Shown here: positions 11,198 through 20,655 of the stretch, piece after piece | Numbering within the stretch: position 1 is the first letter of the stretch | Layout: each line of letters begins with the position of its first letter | Source: Huiozyma naganishii CBS 8797 | Lineage: Eukaryota > Ascomycota > Saccharomycetes > Saccharomycetales > Saccharomycetaceae | Length of the DNA stretch: 64,000 bases | Reading direction: 5' to 3' | NCBI RefSeq assembly: GCF_000348985.1 | Contig: NC_035928.1 | Coordinates: 682,001-746,000 of the forward strand | Made by a program: the position numbers and the translations under genes | The notes under the pieces: generated by a model | The model's database searches: none | Told to the model about the DNA's origin: nothing | What the model saw: the letters and a program-made list of their open reading frames with translations, nothing else

Positions 11198-13647
11198 CTT
11201 GTGTTTTCTGTAAAACTTTCTTGACATAAGTGTGCTTAGCAAATGTATCAGTATTTCGAAGAGTTGTACGAAAGTACAAACGTAAACCAAACTCTACCTA
11301 AAATAGATTTCGGACTTTTATATTCACCACTTTTTTAATATTTCTTCTGTAACACCCAAATCAAAAAAATGACACAAAAGTAATAACTTAACAATTACAT
11401 TTTGGAGGGTAAGTTTATCGCAATTATGTAAAAGTATATGTGAGCTTAAATTAACTGAGGCTGACGATGAGGGTTAAGGCAGTATAATATTGTTATATAC
11501 ACTAAAAAGACTAGTGTATAGTAAGGAATTCTATTAATATTATAAGTTGTGCTTGACGTATCTAAGTGTTTTTAGTTGGAAGTTCTAGCATTTCAGAAAT
11601 CGTCTTGAAAGATAACAAAGCTGATACTTGGCGCGTATTATAAACGTTTAGGGCAACGCGGCATCCTTATATCGTGCGGGACTACAGTGTTTGGTGACGA
11701 TATATCAATTTTCCTGCACCCTATTCCAGATGACGATGGGTTTTTAGTCCATTACAAGGGGAGGACCACCTCTCACCAACAAAACGAGTGGACACAGTTA
11801 TAGGAACTGCAGAATTATCTACACCATTGAATATACAAGAAGCGACACGAGGGTAATGGTTTAGTAGTCAGTTAATTGTGCTAAATAGGGTCAAATAACG
11901 CGTACCGATATTCTTTCTGAACAACGCAGTAGCTCGAAGCGATAACATTCAAACACAGTTGTCCGTAAACTTATTGGTAAAGTCATAGCTTTATCACAAC
12001 CACCTCTAAGAAAAATCACAAATCTAATCCAACTGTCTGCTTTTCTTGCAAAGGGCATATTTTGTAGCTGAAACTTCATTAAATGAGCCAACCACTGCAG
12101 TACTTGACTACTGCCAAATAACAGGTATCACAAGATACATTGGTTGAGATTTTATAAACAAGAAAGTACGTCAAGGAAACTTGTGGACTTCTCCCCCTGA
12201 AGGTAAGGGAGAGACTACAATAAGATTCTATATTCAAACAAAAAAAGAACTAAAACAATAAGCAAGACGCGAAATACAGCAAACAACGTGGTCGAACATC
12301 AAGGGTTTTTTGGTCACCTGAGAAGCCGATCCTTTGGTAGGTCCACAAAATGATCACTAACGAAAAGAAAATGGAGTTTTTGTTCCATCGTTGAACTCTC
12401 TGTCCCTCTTTAGCATTCAGGAACTGCACTCCAAATCTACACTGACACTATACAGAGAGTCAATATTTGGAACCACTTATGTTAGAGTCCCAGAACAATG
12501 TTACAAAGGTTCAGAATTTCCAAGATCAGGATAAGTTGATATGGCACGTTATCTTCTCAGCGGAGTACCCCCACCCTATTTTTTACTTTGAAAATGTACC
12601 TGAACAGTAACAAATCAACTGTCATTTCCATTTTTCAGGGAATGCTCCATAATAGGATGTTTCAAAGAATTGTACGGAAAAAAATTTAGATGTGGCCGCG
12701 ACGGGGCCGAATGACGAAGAGAGTTAACAACGATGCGCATAGCACATGCGACACCTGTTCCGTCGTCTAGACCTGCATTTCAGTTCTTTAATGCAGGAGA
12801 TGCTTTGTTGTCCGATCGTTTATTCGTTCCGAAAATGCCTCTTTGTTGGATCTGAAGCATATTACTTCTTTGGGAAATTTATAAACACGACGAACGACTA
12901 CCGAAAAGGGAAAAGAAAAAACAAATCTTGACGGAAAGAACTGTCGGAAGTCATGACGACAGCAGAAGATTGTGTAAGCTTGGGGTGACAGAGGCACTAA
13001 TGGCAATGAATTCGCTGGAATTCGTTTCGTATTCCACCCCACGCGCAGAATATGCCGTAGCGAAGATCGATCCCGCCTCTATGGCAACGCCCATCTTGGG
13101 TGTGCGGTCTAAGCCTTTTTCAACTTGTGTAGGTAAGCCTAAGGAATAGTTAGAATTTCCGCACACGCAGTGGAGATGGATCAGAATACAGTAAATTATG
13201 ACAGCGTTTTCCTGAAATCCTTTCCCATTGGTCTAGACTGGAACTCTTTTCTGTGGTGGACTCTGTTTCTTGGAAATATTGGTATTGTTTACACTTTTCC
13301 TAGTTATCGTTGATTTTTTGCCAGTAGAGCCCGCAACAAGCACCCATTTCAGTTATATAAACATTCATCAAAAGGAATTAGTAGGTCTGAGCGTTGTGCC
13401 AAATTCTCCGTAGGACTGGCCTTTATTTTTTTACCTATTCAAAAGACAAAACTTTGTTGGAATAAAATCATTACTTCCATTGAACCAAAAAATAAAAAGA
13501 AGCAAAGACAGGAATAACTCTTCTCAACTTCATTTTACCGTGAAGTTTATACTCGTTTAACAATTTCAGTATTAGAGCATTCATTTGTCCTCTATTCTTC
13601 TTTCATATTCTCTGAATCAATACACAAATCGAAAAATCCAAAGAACG
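11198..13647. other. Long divergent intergenic region SPS4/SFG1
   Basis: At 2.45 kb this is the longest gene-free stretch in the window. It drives SPS4 leftwards and SFG1 rightwards. It holds a middle sporulation element (11371-11380), one ACGCGT (11898-11903) and several poly-A/T tracts. Small frames at about 12746-13166 overlap each other on both strands and resemble no known protein. I found no tRNA, LTR or snoRNA. Confidence 0.5.
11371..11380 (+). promoter_or_regulatory. Middle sporulation element (Ndt80 type) upstream of SPS4
   Basis: GACACAAAAG matches DNCRCAAAWD at every position, about 175 bp before the SPS4 start. Ndt80 induces SPS4 in S. cerevisiae meiosis through such elements. 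Its function here is inferred. Confidence 0.65.
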
Positions 13648-14724
13648 ATGCCCGACACAGTGTTATCCACACCACTGTCCAAAAGACACTGCGATCTGCT
13701 TTTACCATCGACACCAAACAAAGATACTAAGAAGGGTAAGTATCTCCAAGAGAACTTGGACACTTTCCAAAATGCAACGACTCCGTCCAAGTCGTTCCGG
13801 TTCGCGAGACATAACCCGCCAAAAAAGCTTTCCTTTGGTGTAAAGAGAACGCAATTCAAACCAACGATTATAATTCCTCTGGAAATACCTCAGACAGGGC
13901 AGACGCACGGGTTTATTGACGATTCCAACTACGATGGTGTACTGAGTCAGAGATTGGACTCCGAATCACCCACTTCTGATCTGGAGTCTATCAGTCCCCT
14001 CAGTGAAATCTCGCCTCTTCCCTCATTGTCACCAAACGGGGACGAACTGAAAAATTTCGGCGCTCTGAGGGACACTTCTCTGAATTGGAACGAGAATGCT
14101 GATCTTCACCATGAAACTTTCAAGCTGAACGAGGTAATTCACTCTAAATTGTTCGGGCCAACGAAACCTACCAATGAGAGTTCCAGGGAGGCGTGTCAGG
14201 AAGAGAGTATCATGAACTCTCCTCCAATACTCAATAAAGACACGGCGGTAAGTGCCACTGACCCATCCATGCGCGAACCAAAACATAGGTTTTCGAAACC
14301 TGAGAGGCCGATCCTGTCTCTGGGCCCAGGATACTTGAATATGATCGTCAGTGCCGGTAACGGGTCCCTGGATGACGCCACCATATATGCCACGGAGATC
14401 AATGCCACTGTTAGTAAAAGTGAAAATAAGATCCCCGTTATATCGAATGTTTGGGAACGAATAACGATACCTGTCAACAACAGTATTAAGGAGAGGCACA
14501 AACAGATAAAGAAGAACCAATTCGGTGAGTTTTACGATCTCAACGAGGAGAACGAGGGCCCGTCCGTGGCGGACAGCGAGGGAGGCGATCCGTCATTGGT
14601 TTCCACGGAAGACGATGTGGCGCTGATCAGAGGGTTCGAGTTTAAAACCACATCTGGCAAACAATCACCCTGCGAGCCCAAGATGCCAAAATCGGTGAAG
14701 TGGGCCGAACCATTAACTGATTGA
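13648..14724 (+). CDS. SFG1: Sfg1-like nuclear regulator of pseudohyphal growth
   Basis: 358 residues from the ATG at 13648; the frame continues upstream without another ATG. The N-terminus carries LPSTPNKDTKKGKYLQENL and TPSKSFRFARHNPPKKLSFG, the conserved part of Sfg1. Many Ser/Thr-Pro sites (STPLS, SPLSE, TTPSK) fit a Cdk substrate. S. cerevisiae Sfg1 is a nuclear, cell-cycle-regulated protein needed for superficial pseudohyphal growth. Synteny with SPS4 on the left and COT1 on the right agrees. The rest of the protein is low-complexity and acidic with no known catalytic domain. Confidence 0.88.
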   Translation: MPDTVLSTPLSKRHCDLLLPSTPNKDTKKGKYLQENLDTFQNATTPSKSFRFARHNPPKKLSFGVKRTQFKPTIIIPLEIPQTGQTHGFIDDSNYDGVLSQRLDSESPTSDLESISPLSEISPLPSLSPNGDELKNFGALRDTSLNWNENADLHHETFKLNEVIHSKLFGPTKPTNESSREACQEESIMNSPPILNKDTAVSATDPSMREPKHRFSKPERPILSLGPGYLNMIVSAGNGSLDDATIYATEINATVSKSENKIPVISNVWERITIPVNNSIKERHKQIKKNQFGEFYDLNEENEGPSVADSEGGDPSLVSTEDDVALIRGFEFKTTSGKQSPCEPKMPKSVKWAEPLTD

Positions 14725-15209
14725 TTGGGGGAAGAGGAAGTGCAACAATTCAATACATTTTTTGCTACCCTTCCAAAAATATTCATTTTTTCCTATTTTA
14801 TAAGGGAAACGAGAGAAGGTGACAAAGAACAGTCAGAGATCCCAACGAAAACAACACCAAAGAGACGCTAAAGACTAAGCAGAAGACTATCCTGCTACGA
14901 AAAAATGTAAATGTAATGTTTTACCATTATCTGAAAGTAAAGCATACTGTATTATTATAACTACTAGAGGGGTTCATGGATGAATAAACATACAATATAT
15001 AACTGCTCCTATGAACGATACACCCGCGCGAAGGAAAGAAGAGACATTGATACACATATATTTTATAAGTAAATATATACCGATAAAACATGAAACTATA
15101 TGATACTCGAACAAGGACGCAACGAGTTTACCATGTAGGTATATTGGAGGTAAGACCATTATAAATGATAGTTGTTGTGAGTCCTCTCTGGAGGCATTTA
15201 TTTATGTAT
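14725..15209. other. Convergent 3' region SFG1/COT1
   Basis: About 0.48 kb between convergent genes, AT-rich with TATATA-like stretches near 14990-15080 that could serve 3'-end formation. No gene recognised. Confidence 0.4.
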
Positions 15210-16493
15210 TTATTTGTTACCTGGGATACAGTTTGATGTGTTACAATTTGCCGCGTCGTCGATCAAACAGTCTGACCCTGCGGTTGTCGCACCGTACGCT
15301 GAAGGTGTACCGCTCTCCGACCTGTTAATCTGTGGTGTGTTTCTACTACCTGGCAAGGTGCTTCTATCTGTTGGAGACTGCCCAGCGACAAGCGAGAAAC
15401 TTTTCCTGACATCGGAGCTAACGTTTGCGACGAATTCTGGCTGCACTGTAGCGGAATGGATACCATGCTGGTGGAAAATGTTCCTGATCAGCTTAGCGGT
15501 GTTGAGGTACTGTTCTGGCGAGCAATCGATCTTGATGTGGACCGATGCGATGTAGATCGCCTCTGTGAGGTTCCAAATGTGGAAGTCGTGCACTGCGATC
15601 ACGCCCGGCACGGCCAGTATCTCTCTTTGCACCTCATCTGCCGAGATCGTCGATGGGGTCGCCTGCAAGAGAATCCTTGATGCTCTACGGGACAACGGTA
15701 GCGCGGAGGAGAAGATAATGACCGTGATGACAAGCGAAACGACTGGATCCGAGTAAAACCTCCACCAGTAGTCCGTTTTCCAAATGGACAGTGCTGCGAA
15801 AATGACACCAACGTTCCCCAGGGCGTCCCCCATAACGTGTAGAAACACACCGTGCATGTTCAGTGACTTGTGTGACTGTTCACCTCTCTTAGGGGGGACT
15901 GCCGCCGCCCCCTGGCCCCCCATCAGTGGAGTGTGTTCCTCGTTAACTATGCGGGCGGGCATCACGTCCTCGATATTGGGGTCCTCTATATCCAAGTGTT
16001 CGTGTCCGTGAGAATGTTCATGTCCATGGGAGTGCCCTGCAGCTTCCTCCTCGTCCCCTAAGTGCGAATGCGAGTGTCCGTCGTGACCATGCTCATGGAA
16101 CAGGAACAACCCGACGAAATTCGATATCAGCCCTGCTACACCGACGTACAGCACCAGCCGTGGGTTTTGAATCTCCTGTGGTTCAATAAGCCTCTGCAAC
16201 GCCTCTATCAGGATGGAGAAGCACAGTGCGATCAGGAAAACGGCGTTCACGAGCGCCCCAAGGATCTCTGCCCTCTTCCAACCATAAGTGTATTTCGCGT
16301 CTGCGTCCCTGTTCTTCGCGACGTCCACTGCCCAAAGAGCCACAAGCAGCGAGAATATATCGTTCAGCATGTGGAACGAGTCCGCGATCAGCGCCAGCGA
16401 GTGCGACATGTACCCTATCGTGATTTCCAGCAGGAAGAACACAGAGTCCAAAACCAGCAACGAGATGATCCGCACCTCTTTACCAGACATCAT
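15210..16493 (-). CDS. COT1: Vacuolar zinc/cobalt transporter of the cation diffusion facilitator family (Cot1/Zrc1)
   Basis: 427 residues; two ATGs in tandem at 16493 and 16490. The first membrane segments contain the zinc-site motif HSLALIADSFHMLND. A His-rich cytoplasmic loop (HGHDGHSHSHL and HSHGHEHSHGHEH, about 133-168) sits between TM4 and TM5, and a second HxxxD site, HVMGDALGN, follows. The C-terminal domain ends CLIDDAANCNTSNC. It exchanges Zn2+ or Co2+ for H+ into the vacuole. The protein looks Zrc1-like in its N-terminal half, but its place before FAA1 matches COT1. One copy stands for both ohnologues in this window. Confidence 0.95.
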   Translation of the reverse strand: MMSGKEVRIISLLVLDSVFFLLEITIGYMSHSLALIADSFHMLNDIFSLLVALWAVDVAKNRDADAKYTYGWKRAEILGALVNAVFLIALCFSILIEALQRLIEPQEIQNPRLVLYVGVAGLISNFVGLFLFHEHGHDGHSHSHLGDEEEAAGHSHGHEHSHGHEHLDIEDPNIEDVMPARIVNEEHTPLMGGQGAAAVPPKRGEQSHKSLNMHGVFLHVMGDALGNVGVIFAALSIWKTDYWWRFYSDPVVSLVITVIIFSSALPLSRRASRILLQATPSTISADEVQREILAVPGVIAVHDFHIWNLTEAIYIASVHIKIDCSPEQYLNTAKLIRNIFHQHGIHSATVQPEFVANVSSDVRKSFSLVAGQSPTDRSTLPGSRNTPQINRSESGTPSAYGATTAGSDCLIDDAANCNTSNCIPGNK

Positions 16494-16502
16494 CGTGGAC
16501 CG

Positions 16503-16552
16503 CCTGTGTATTTGTGCGTGTGCGTGTGTGTGTGTGCGTGTGTGTGTATATT
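16503..16552 (+). repeat. GT-rich microsatellite in the COT1 5' leader
   Basis: An imperfect (GT)n tract with TGTGCG interruptions starts about 10 bases from the COT1 start codon. On the COT1 coding strand it is AC-rich and probably transcribed. It is likely length-variable. Confidence 0.85.
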
Positions 16553-16743
16553 ACTGAGTCAACAGGGCAGCTACCATCTCTGTACAGGGTCCCAGCAGCA
16601 CCCTCTTCGTGACTGCATCGCCCACTCGCTCTCTTATATAACACAATCGCACCGAGTTGCGGACCTCGAGGGTGCGCCAGTTGCCGGAAACGGAGAAGAC
16701 TCCCAAAGAGGAAATAAAAAAAAACATGGAAAAAAAGCGGAAA

Positions 16744-16895
16744 TTAGGGCTTTAGACAAGCCCTAACAAGCCCTAGCAAACCCTAATTAGGTCTTGAAAG
16801 AACCCTAATTAGGTCTGGAGAAGAACCCTAACTAGGGTTTGGCAAATTAAAATTAGGGCTTTACATAAAACCCTAACAAACCCTAAATTAGGGCT
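16744..16895. promoter_or_regulatory. Nine-copy Tbf1-type motif array between COT1 and FAA1
   Basis: Exact ARCCCTAA octamers begin at 16759, 16779, 16801, 16824, 16869 and 16879; reverse complements begin at 16744, 16853 and 16888. Near-matches lie between (AGCCCTAG at 16769, CTAGGGTT at 16832). ARCCCTAA is the Tbf1 consensus, a nucleosome-excluding general regulatory factor and insulator. Copies are interspersed and in mixed orientation, so this is not a telomeric repeat. Binding is inferred. Confidence 0.75.
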
Positions 16896-17113
16896 TGTGC
16901 AAAATCCAAAGTCCGGGTGACACAACAAATTTTGGCGTGTTGGGGTAACCCCCCTTTTTTAAATTACGCGTAAGAAAATCACATTCGCCCCTCTTCCGTC
17001 CGTTATCTTTCGCATATATAAAGGAGGAGAGGGGAAGAGGCAGCATCATCGAGTAAATCTACCTCACTACAGAGACCCCATCAGAGTGTTTACTGTGTAG
17101 AAGAGCCTCAAGA

Positions 17114-19210
17114 ATGACTTTCCAGTGCAATGTGCCCGTTGGGGAGGCCGAGAACGAGCATGAGACGGCACCAAGGAGGAACTACCTTGCCGAGGATGCC
17201 CCTCTGGTGAGACCCAGGGACTTCAAGTGTAACAGTGTCTACGAGTTTATTCAGGAGTGTGTGGAGAGGTACGGGGACCGCAACGTGCTTTCTTGGAGAG
17301 ACGTTGTTGATATCCACGAGGAGAAGAAGATGGTCACGAAGAGGGTGGACGGACAGGAGAAACAAGTGGAGAAGACGTGGATGTACTACGAGATGAGCCC
17401 CTACAGGTACATCACGTACAACAATTTGCTGGAGAGGATCTTGGAATTGGGGAGAGGGCTTGTTAAGATTGGTTTGCAACCAGGGTCAGAGGATAAGTTG
17501 CACATCTACGCGTCCACTTCGTACAAATGGATGGAGATGTTCCTCGGTGCACAGACGCAGAATATCCCCGTTGTGACCGCGTACGATACTTTGGGGGAGA
17601 GCGGGCTCACGCACTCCATTAAGCAGACTCAATCCACTGCTATCTTCACTGACAACTCGCTTTTACACACTCTTGTGGCCCCCATGGAGAAGACCTCTCA
17701 TATCAGGTACATTATCCACTTCGAGAAGATCGACCCGGAGGACAAGAGACAGGGCGGGAAGATATTTTCCAGTGCCAACGACGCCAGGGAGAAAATCTTA
17801 AAGATCAGACCGGACGTCAAGTTCTTCAGTTTCGAAGAATTGGTCAAGCTTGGTGAGGACAACAGGGACATAGAGACGCACACGCCAGCGGCGGACGACT
17901 TGGCATGTATTATGTACACCTCGGGGTCCACAGGAGAACCCAAGGGTGTTGTTTTGAAACAGTCCAACATCATTGCTGGGGTTGGTGGTGCGGATCTCTG
18001 CGTGAGGCATATCACGGGCCCCGATGACCGAGTCATTTGTTTCTTACCGCTAGCGCACATCTTCGAGCTTGCGTTCGAACTTTTGTCCGTGCTGTGGGGG
18101 TCGTGTATCGGGTACGGGACCGTGAAGACTTTGACGAGCGCCTCGATGCGTAACTGCCAAGGTGATCTTGCCGAGTTCAAACCGACGATCATGGTTGGTG
18201 TTGCGGCCGTGTGGGAGACCGTGCGGAAGGGGATCCTGCACCAGATCAACGAGTTGCCCTTCCCCATGCGCAAAGTGTTCTGGGCCGCGTACTACGCGAA
18301 GTACCAGATGAAGCAGTACGGGATCCCCGGTGGCGACGCACTGGGGAACTTGGTCTTCAAGAAGATCAAAGCCGCGACGGGTGGGCAATTGCGGTATCTG
18401 CTGAACGGTGGGTCCCCCATCAGTGTCCCAGCACAGGAGTTTATCTCTACTCTTCTGGCGCCTATGTTGATCGGGTACGGTCTCACAGAAACGGTTGCCA
18501 ACACGACGATCTTGAACCCTTCGCATTTCGAGTTCGGTGTCGCTGGTGATCTGACTGGTGCAGTGACTGTGAAACTTGTCGACGTTGAGGAACTCGGGTA
18601 TTTTGCGAAGAACAACCAAGGTGAGATCTGGATCAAGGGCGCGTGTGTGACCCCTGAGTACTACAAGAACCCAGAGGAGACAGCTAAAGTGATCACGAAG
18701 GATGGGTGGTTCCAGACTGGTGATATTGGGGAGTGGGTGCCCAGCGGACACTTGAAAGTGATCGACCGGAAGAAAAACCTGGTGAAGACTTTGAACGGGG
18801 AGTACATTGCGTTGGAGAAGTTGGAGTCCATTTATAGATCGAACCAGCACGTGCAGAATATCTGCGTGTACGCCGACCAGACACAGGTGAAACCCGTTGG
18901 GATCGTTGTGCCCAACCACAAACCTTTACTGAAACTTGCTCAGAAAATCGGTGTTGTTGACGAGGGTGCGTCCGATGTGGACATGGACCACCACTTGAGG
19001 GACCCTAAGTTGCAACAAGCGGCACTTGCCGAGTTTTTGAGCACGGGGAAACAACAGGGGCTCGCGGGGATCGAATTGCTCGCAGGTGTGGTGTTTTTCC
19101 CCGAGGAATGGACCCCCCAGAACGGGTATGTCACCTCTGCTCAGAAATTGAAACGTAAAGAAATCTTGGAAGCCGTGAAGGATGACGTTGCGAAAGTGTA
19201 CGGCAAATAA
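17114..19210 (+). CDS. FAA1: Long-chain fatty acyl-CoA synthetase
   Basis: 698 residues, ATG at 17114; S. cerevisiae Faa1 has 700. The ATP/AMP-binding motif YTSGSTGEPKG lies near residue 267, the YGLTE motif near 457, and the FACS signature DGWFQTGDIGEWVPSGHLKV near 530, followed by DRKKNLVK. It activates C12-C18 fatty acids to acyl-CoA using ATP for lipid synthesis, import and protein acylation. The N-terminus (VPVGEAENEHETAPRRNY) is nearly that of Faa1. Position after COT1 fits FAA1 rather than its ohnologue FAA4. Codons are GC-rich compared with NUP188. Confidence 0.97.
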   Translation: MTFQCNVPVGEAENEHETAPRRNYLAEDAPLVRPRDFKCNSVYEFIQECVERYGDRNVLSWRDVVDIHEEKKMVTKRVDGQEKQVEKTWMYYEMSPYRYITYNNLLERILELGRGLVKIGLQPGSEDKLHIYASTSYKWMEMFLGAQTQNIPVVTAYDTLGESGLTHSIKQTQSTAIFTDNSLLHTLVAPMEKTSHIRYIIHFEKIDPEDKRQGGKIFSSANDAREKILKIRPDVKFFSFEELVKLGEDNRDIETHTPAADDLACIMYTSGSTGEPKGVVLKQSNIIAGVGGADLCVRHITGPDDRVICFLPLAHIFELAFELLSVLWGSCIGYGTVKTLTSASMRNCQGDLAEFKPTIMVGVAAVWETVRKGILHQINELPFPMRKVFWAAYYAKYQMKQYGIPGGDALGNLVFKKIKAATGGQLRYLLNGGSPISVPAQEFISTLLAPMLIGYGLTETVANTTILNPSHFEFGVAGDLTGAVTVKLVDVEELGYFAKNNQGEIWIKGACVTPEYYKNPEETAKVITKDGWFQTGDIGEWVPSGHLKVIDRKKNLVKTLNGEYIALEKLESIYRSNQHVQNICVYADQTQVKPVGIVVPNHKPLLKLAQKIGVVDEGASDVDMDHHLRDPKLQQAALAEFLSTGKQQGLAGIELLAGVVFFPEEWTPQNGYVTSAQKLKRKEILEAVKDDVAKVYGK

Positions 19211-19430
19211 CTGACCAAACTCCTCAAATAGCTTATACGTTAATACATGTTTTTTTACATACATAGTCTGTGTTATATTTATACTGTGCGTAATTACCGT
19301 CGTTTCTTTGAATCCGGTTTTCCAAGTTTTGTTGAGTGAAACGGCAAATTGGTGAAAATTAGATTGGACCGAGGAACGAACGAAGAGCCGAGACGGTGAC
19401 GGCCCCATACTACCACACTACACTGCCCCG

Positions 19431-20036
19431 ATGGACAACTCCACTACGAACCTGTACGTGGGGAACATCGACCCTCGCGTCACACGTGAACAGCTCTACG
19501 AGTTGTTCGTCCAAGCATGCCCCGTCGTGTCGCTCCGCTACCCACGTGACAAGGTGCTGCAGACGCCACAAGGCTACGCCTTCGTCGGCGTCCCCAGCGT
19601 GCAGGACGCGGACTACGCGGTGCAACTGCTGCACAACTGCGTCACGCTGCACGGCCGCCCGCTCAAGATCCGCCGTGCGCGGCCGGACTCCGCCGAGGCC
19701 GCGGACACAGCACCGGTCGCGCGGCTGTACGTCGGAGGACTCGCGGCCACAGTGGACGCGCAGCAGTTGGCGCGCGTGTTCGGGAAATTCGGCGCACTGT
19801 ACCGCCCGCCCACAGTGCACCCCGCGGGGGAGGCGGGCCGCCGCTACGCCCTGGTGGAGTTCAGGTCGTACGGGGACGCGGACGCCGCCCTGGACGCGCT
19901 GGCGGGGGCCACGCTCGCGGGCGGGCGCGTCAGTGTGGCGTACGCTCGGCGTGGGGCGGGCGGCAGGGGCCCTCCGTTCGGGTCCCAGGCGGACCGCCAC
20001 CTGAACGCNGAAGCGCGCCGCAACGGGCGTCTGTGA
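19431..20036 (+). CDS. HSH49: U2 snRNP SF3b subunit Hsh49 (two RRMs)
   Basis: 201 residues, ATG at 19431. RRM1 covers about residues 6-85 (RNP2 LYVGNI, RNP1 GYAFVGV) and RRM2 about 97-180 (RNP2 LYVGGL, RNP1 RYALVEF). This is the yeast SF3b4 orthologue (213 residues in S. cerevisiae), which binds Cus1 and pre-mRNA near the branch site. The base at 20009 is N, in the third position of a GCN codon, so the residue is Ala whatever the base. The coding sequence is extremely GC-rich: the line 19861-19920 is 48/60 G+C. Confidence 0.95.
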   Translation: MDNSTTNLYVGNIDPRVTREQLYELFVQACPVVSLRYPRDKVLQTPQGYAFVGVPSVQDADYAVQLLHNCVTLHGRPLKIRRARPDSAEAADTAPVARLYVGGLAATVDAQQLARVFGKFGALYRPPTVHPAGEAGRRYALVEFRSYGDADAALDALAGATLAGGRVSVAYARRGAGGRGPPFGSQADRHLNXEARRNGRL

Positions 20037-20360
20037 ACCCGCCGGTAGGACCCGCCCGCCAACGTGGTACCCACCCCCACCCTGGGCCCACCCCCACCCT
20101 TTATGGAAAGCGTGGGGTGGGTCCGGTGAGGGTGACGCCACTGCTGCGCACGGCTCCCCTGTTTTTTTTAGGGGTGCGCCGCGTTCCCCTAAGGGGACAG
20201 CCGCCCACCTGCGCCATGCGCCCACCTGCGCCCGCTGCCGGAGTATAAAAGGCGCGCGGTTCTGTGGTTTTCTTTGTGTTGTCTCGCCCTCTGCTTCTCC
20301 TGCTTTCGCTCCTGCTTTTGGGACGCTCACACGACCAACTCTCGTATAACACAATATCCA
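20037..20360. other. Promoter region of the DDR2/HOR7-like gene
   Basis: GC-rich 0.32 kb after HSH49. It holds a C-rich direct-repeat stretch (CCCACCCCCACCC and similar, about 20070-20100), four STREs and a TATA box. Confidence 0.6.
20156..20250 (+). promoter_or_regulatory. Four stress response elements and TATA box
   Basis: CCCCT at 20156-20160 and 20186-20190; AGGGG at 20170-20174 and 20192-20196; the last two form CCCCTAAGGGG. TATAAAA is at 20244-20250, 111 bp before the ATG. STREs are Msn2/Msn4 sites, matching the strong stress induction known for DDR2 and HOR7. Confidence 0.8.
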
Positions 20361-20543
20361 ATGCAGTTTGCTAAAGTATTCATCCCAGCCGCCGCTTTGC
20401 TTGGTTTCGTGCAAGCCCAGGGCAACACCACCACGCACACCTCGCACAACGCAGCCGCCATGCCGCTGGACGGCAAGCACGTCGGTGCCAACGCAGGCGC
20501 GGCAGGCGCGCTCGTCGCAGGTGCTCTAGCGTTTCTGCTGTGA
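20361..20543 (+). CDS. DDR2: Small secreted/vacuolar multistress protein (Ddr2/Hor7 family)
   Basis: 60 residues. Residues 1-20 are a signal peptide ending AQ. A short Asn/Thr/His-rich middle has one N-x-T site (NTT at 22-24). A glycine/alanine-rich hydrophobic C-terminus ends ALVAGALAFLL. This matches Ddr2 (61 residues) and Hor7 of S. cerevisiae in layout and in the C-terminal GALAFL. AIM39 and PSH1 follow, as next to DDR2 in S. cerevisiae. The molecular function is unknown in any yeast. The frame is open further upstream, but the ATG at 20361 places the signal peptide at the N-terminus. Confidence 0.9.
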   Translation: MQFAKVFIPAAALLGFVQAQGNTTTHTSHNAAAMPLDGKHVGANAGAAGALVAGALAFLL

Positions 20544-20655
20544 ATTTTCTAAGAGCCCGGAGGGGCACACAAAAACCCCTTCTCTATCTTCTTTCTCACT
20601 CAATTTTTTTATATATATAGTTACTTTTAGTTCGTTATAAATCATATTGTTTCAC

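Larger units (their letters stand above)
16494..17113. other. Divergent promoter COT1/FAA1
   Basis: 0.62 kb containing a GT microsatellite (16503-16552), a nine-copy Tbf1-motif array (16744-16895), an ACGCGT near 16965 and a TATA-like CATATATAAAGG near 17015 for FAA1. No Zap1 (ACCYTNARGGT) site was found. Confidence 0.6.

Noticed and set aside
11311..11325. ARS consensus-like TTTTATATTCA
   Set aside because: One mismatch to an 11-bp AT-rich consensus in AT-rich DNA is expected by chance; no supporting structure.
12817..12833. CDEIII-like point-centromere sequence (CGTTTATTCGTTCCGAA)
   Set aside because: Fourteen of seventeen positions fit TGTTTATGNTTTCCGAA, but there is no adjacent 80-bp AT-rich CDEII and no CDEI (RTCACRTG) at the right distance.
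12746..13166. Small frames in the SPS4/SFG1 gap
   Set aside because: Four overlapping frames on both strands with no recognisable protein features; likely chance.
16744..16895. Interstitial telomere repeat
   Set aside because: Units are ARCCCTAA separated by unrelated bases in both orientations and flanked by core genes, so promoter sites fit better than a telomere relic.
19410..20480. A 356-residue minus-strand frame over HSH49
   Set aside because: It is antisense to a clear two-RRM protein, and its length is explained by high GC content.
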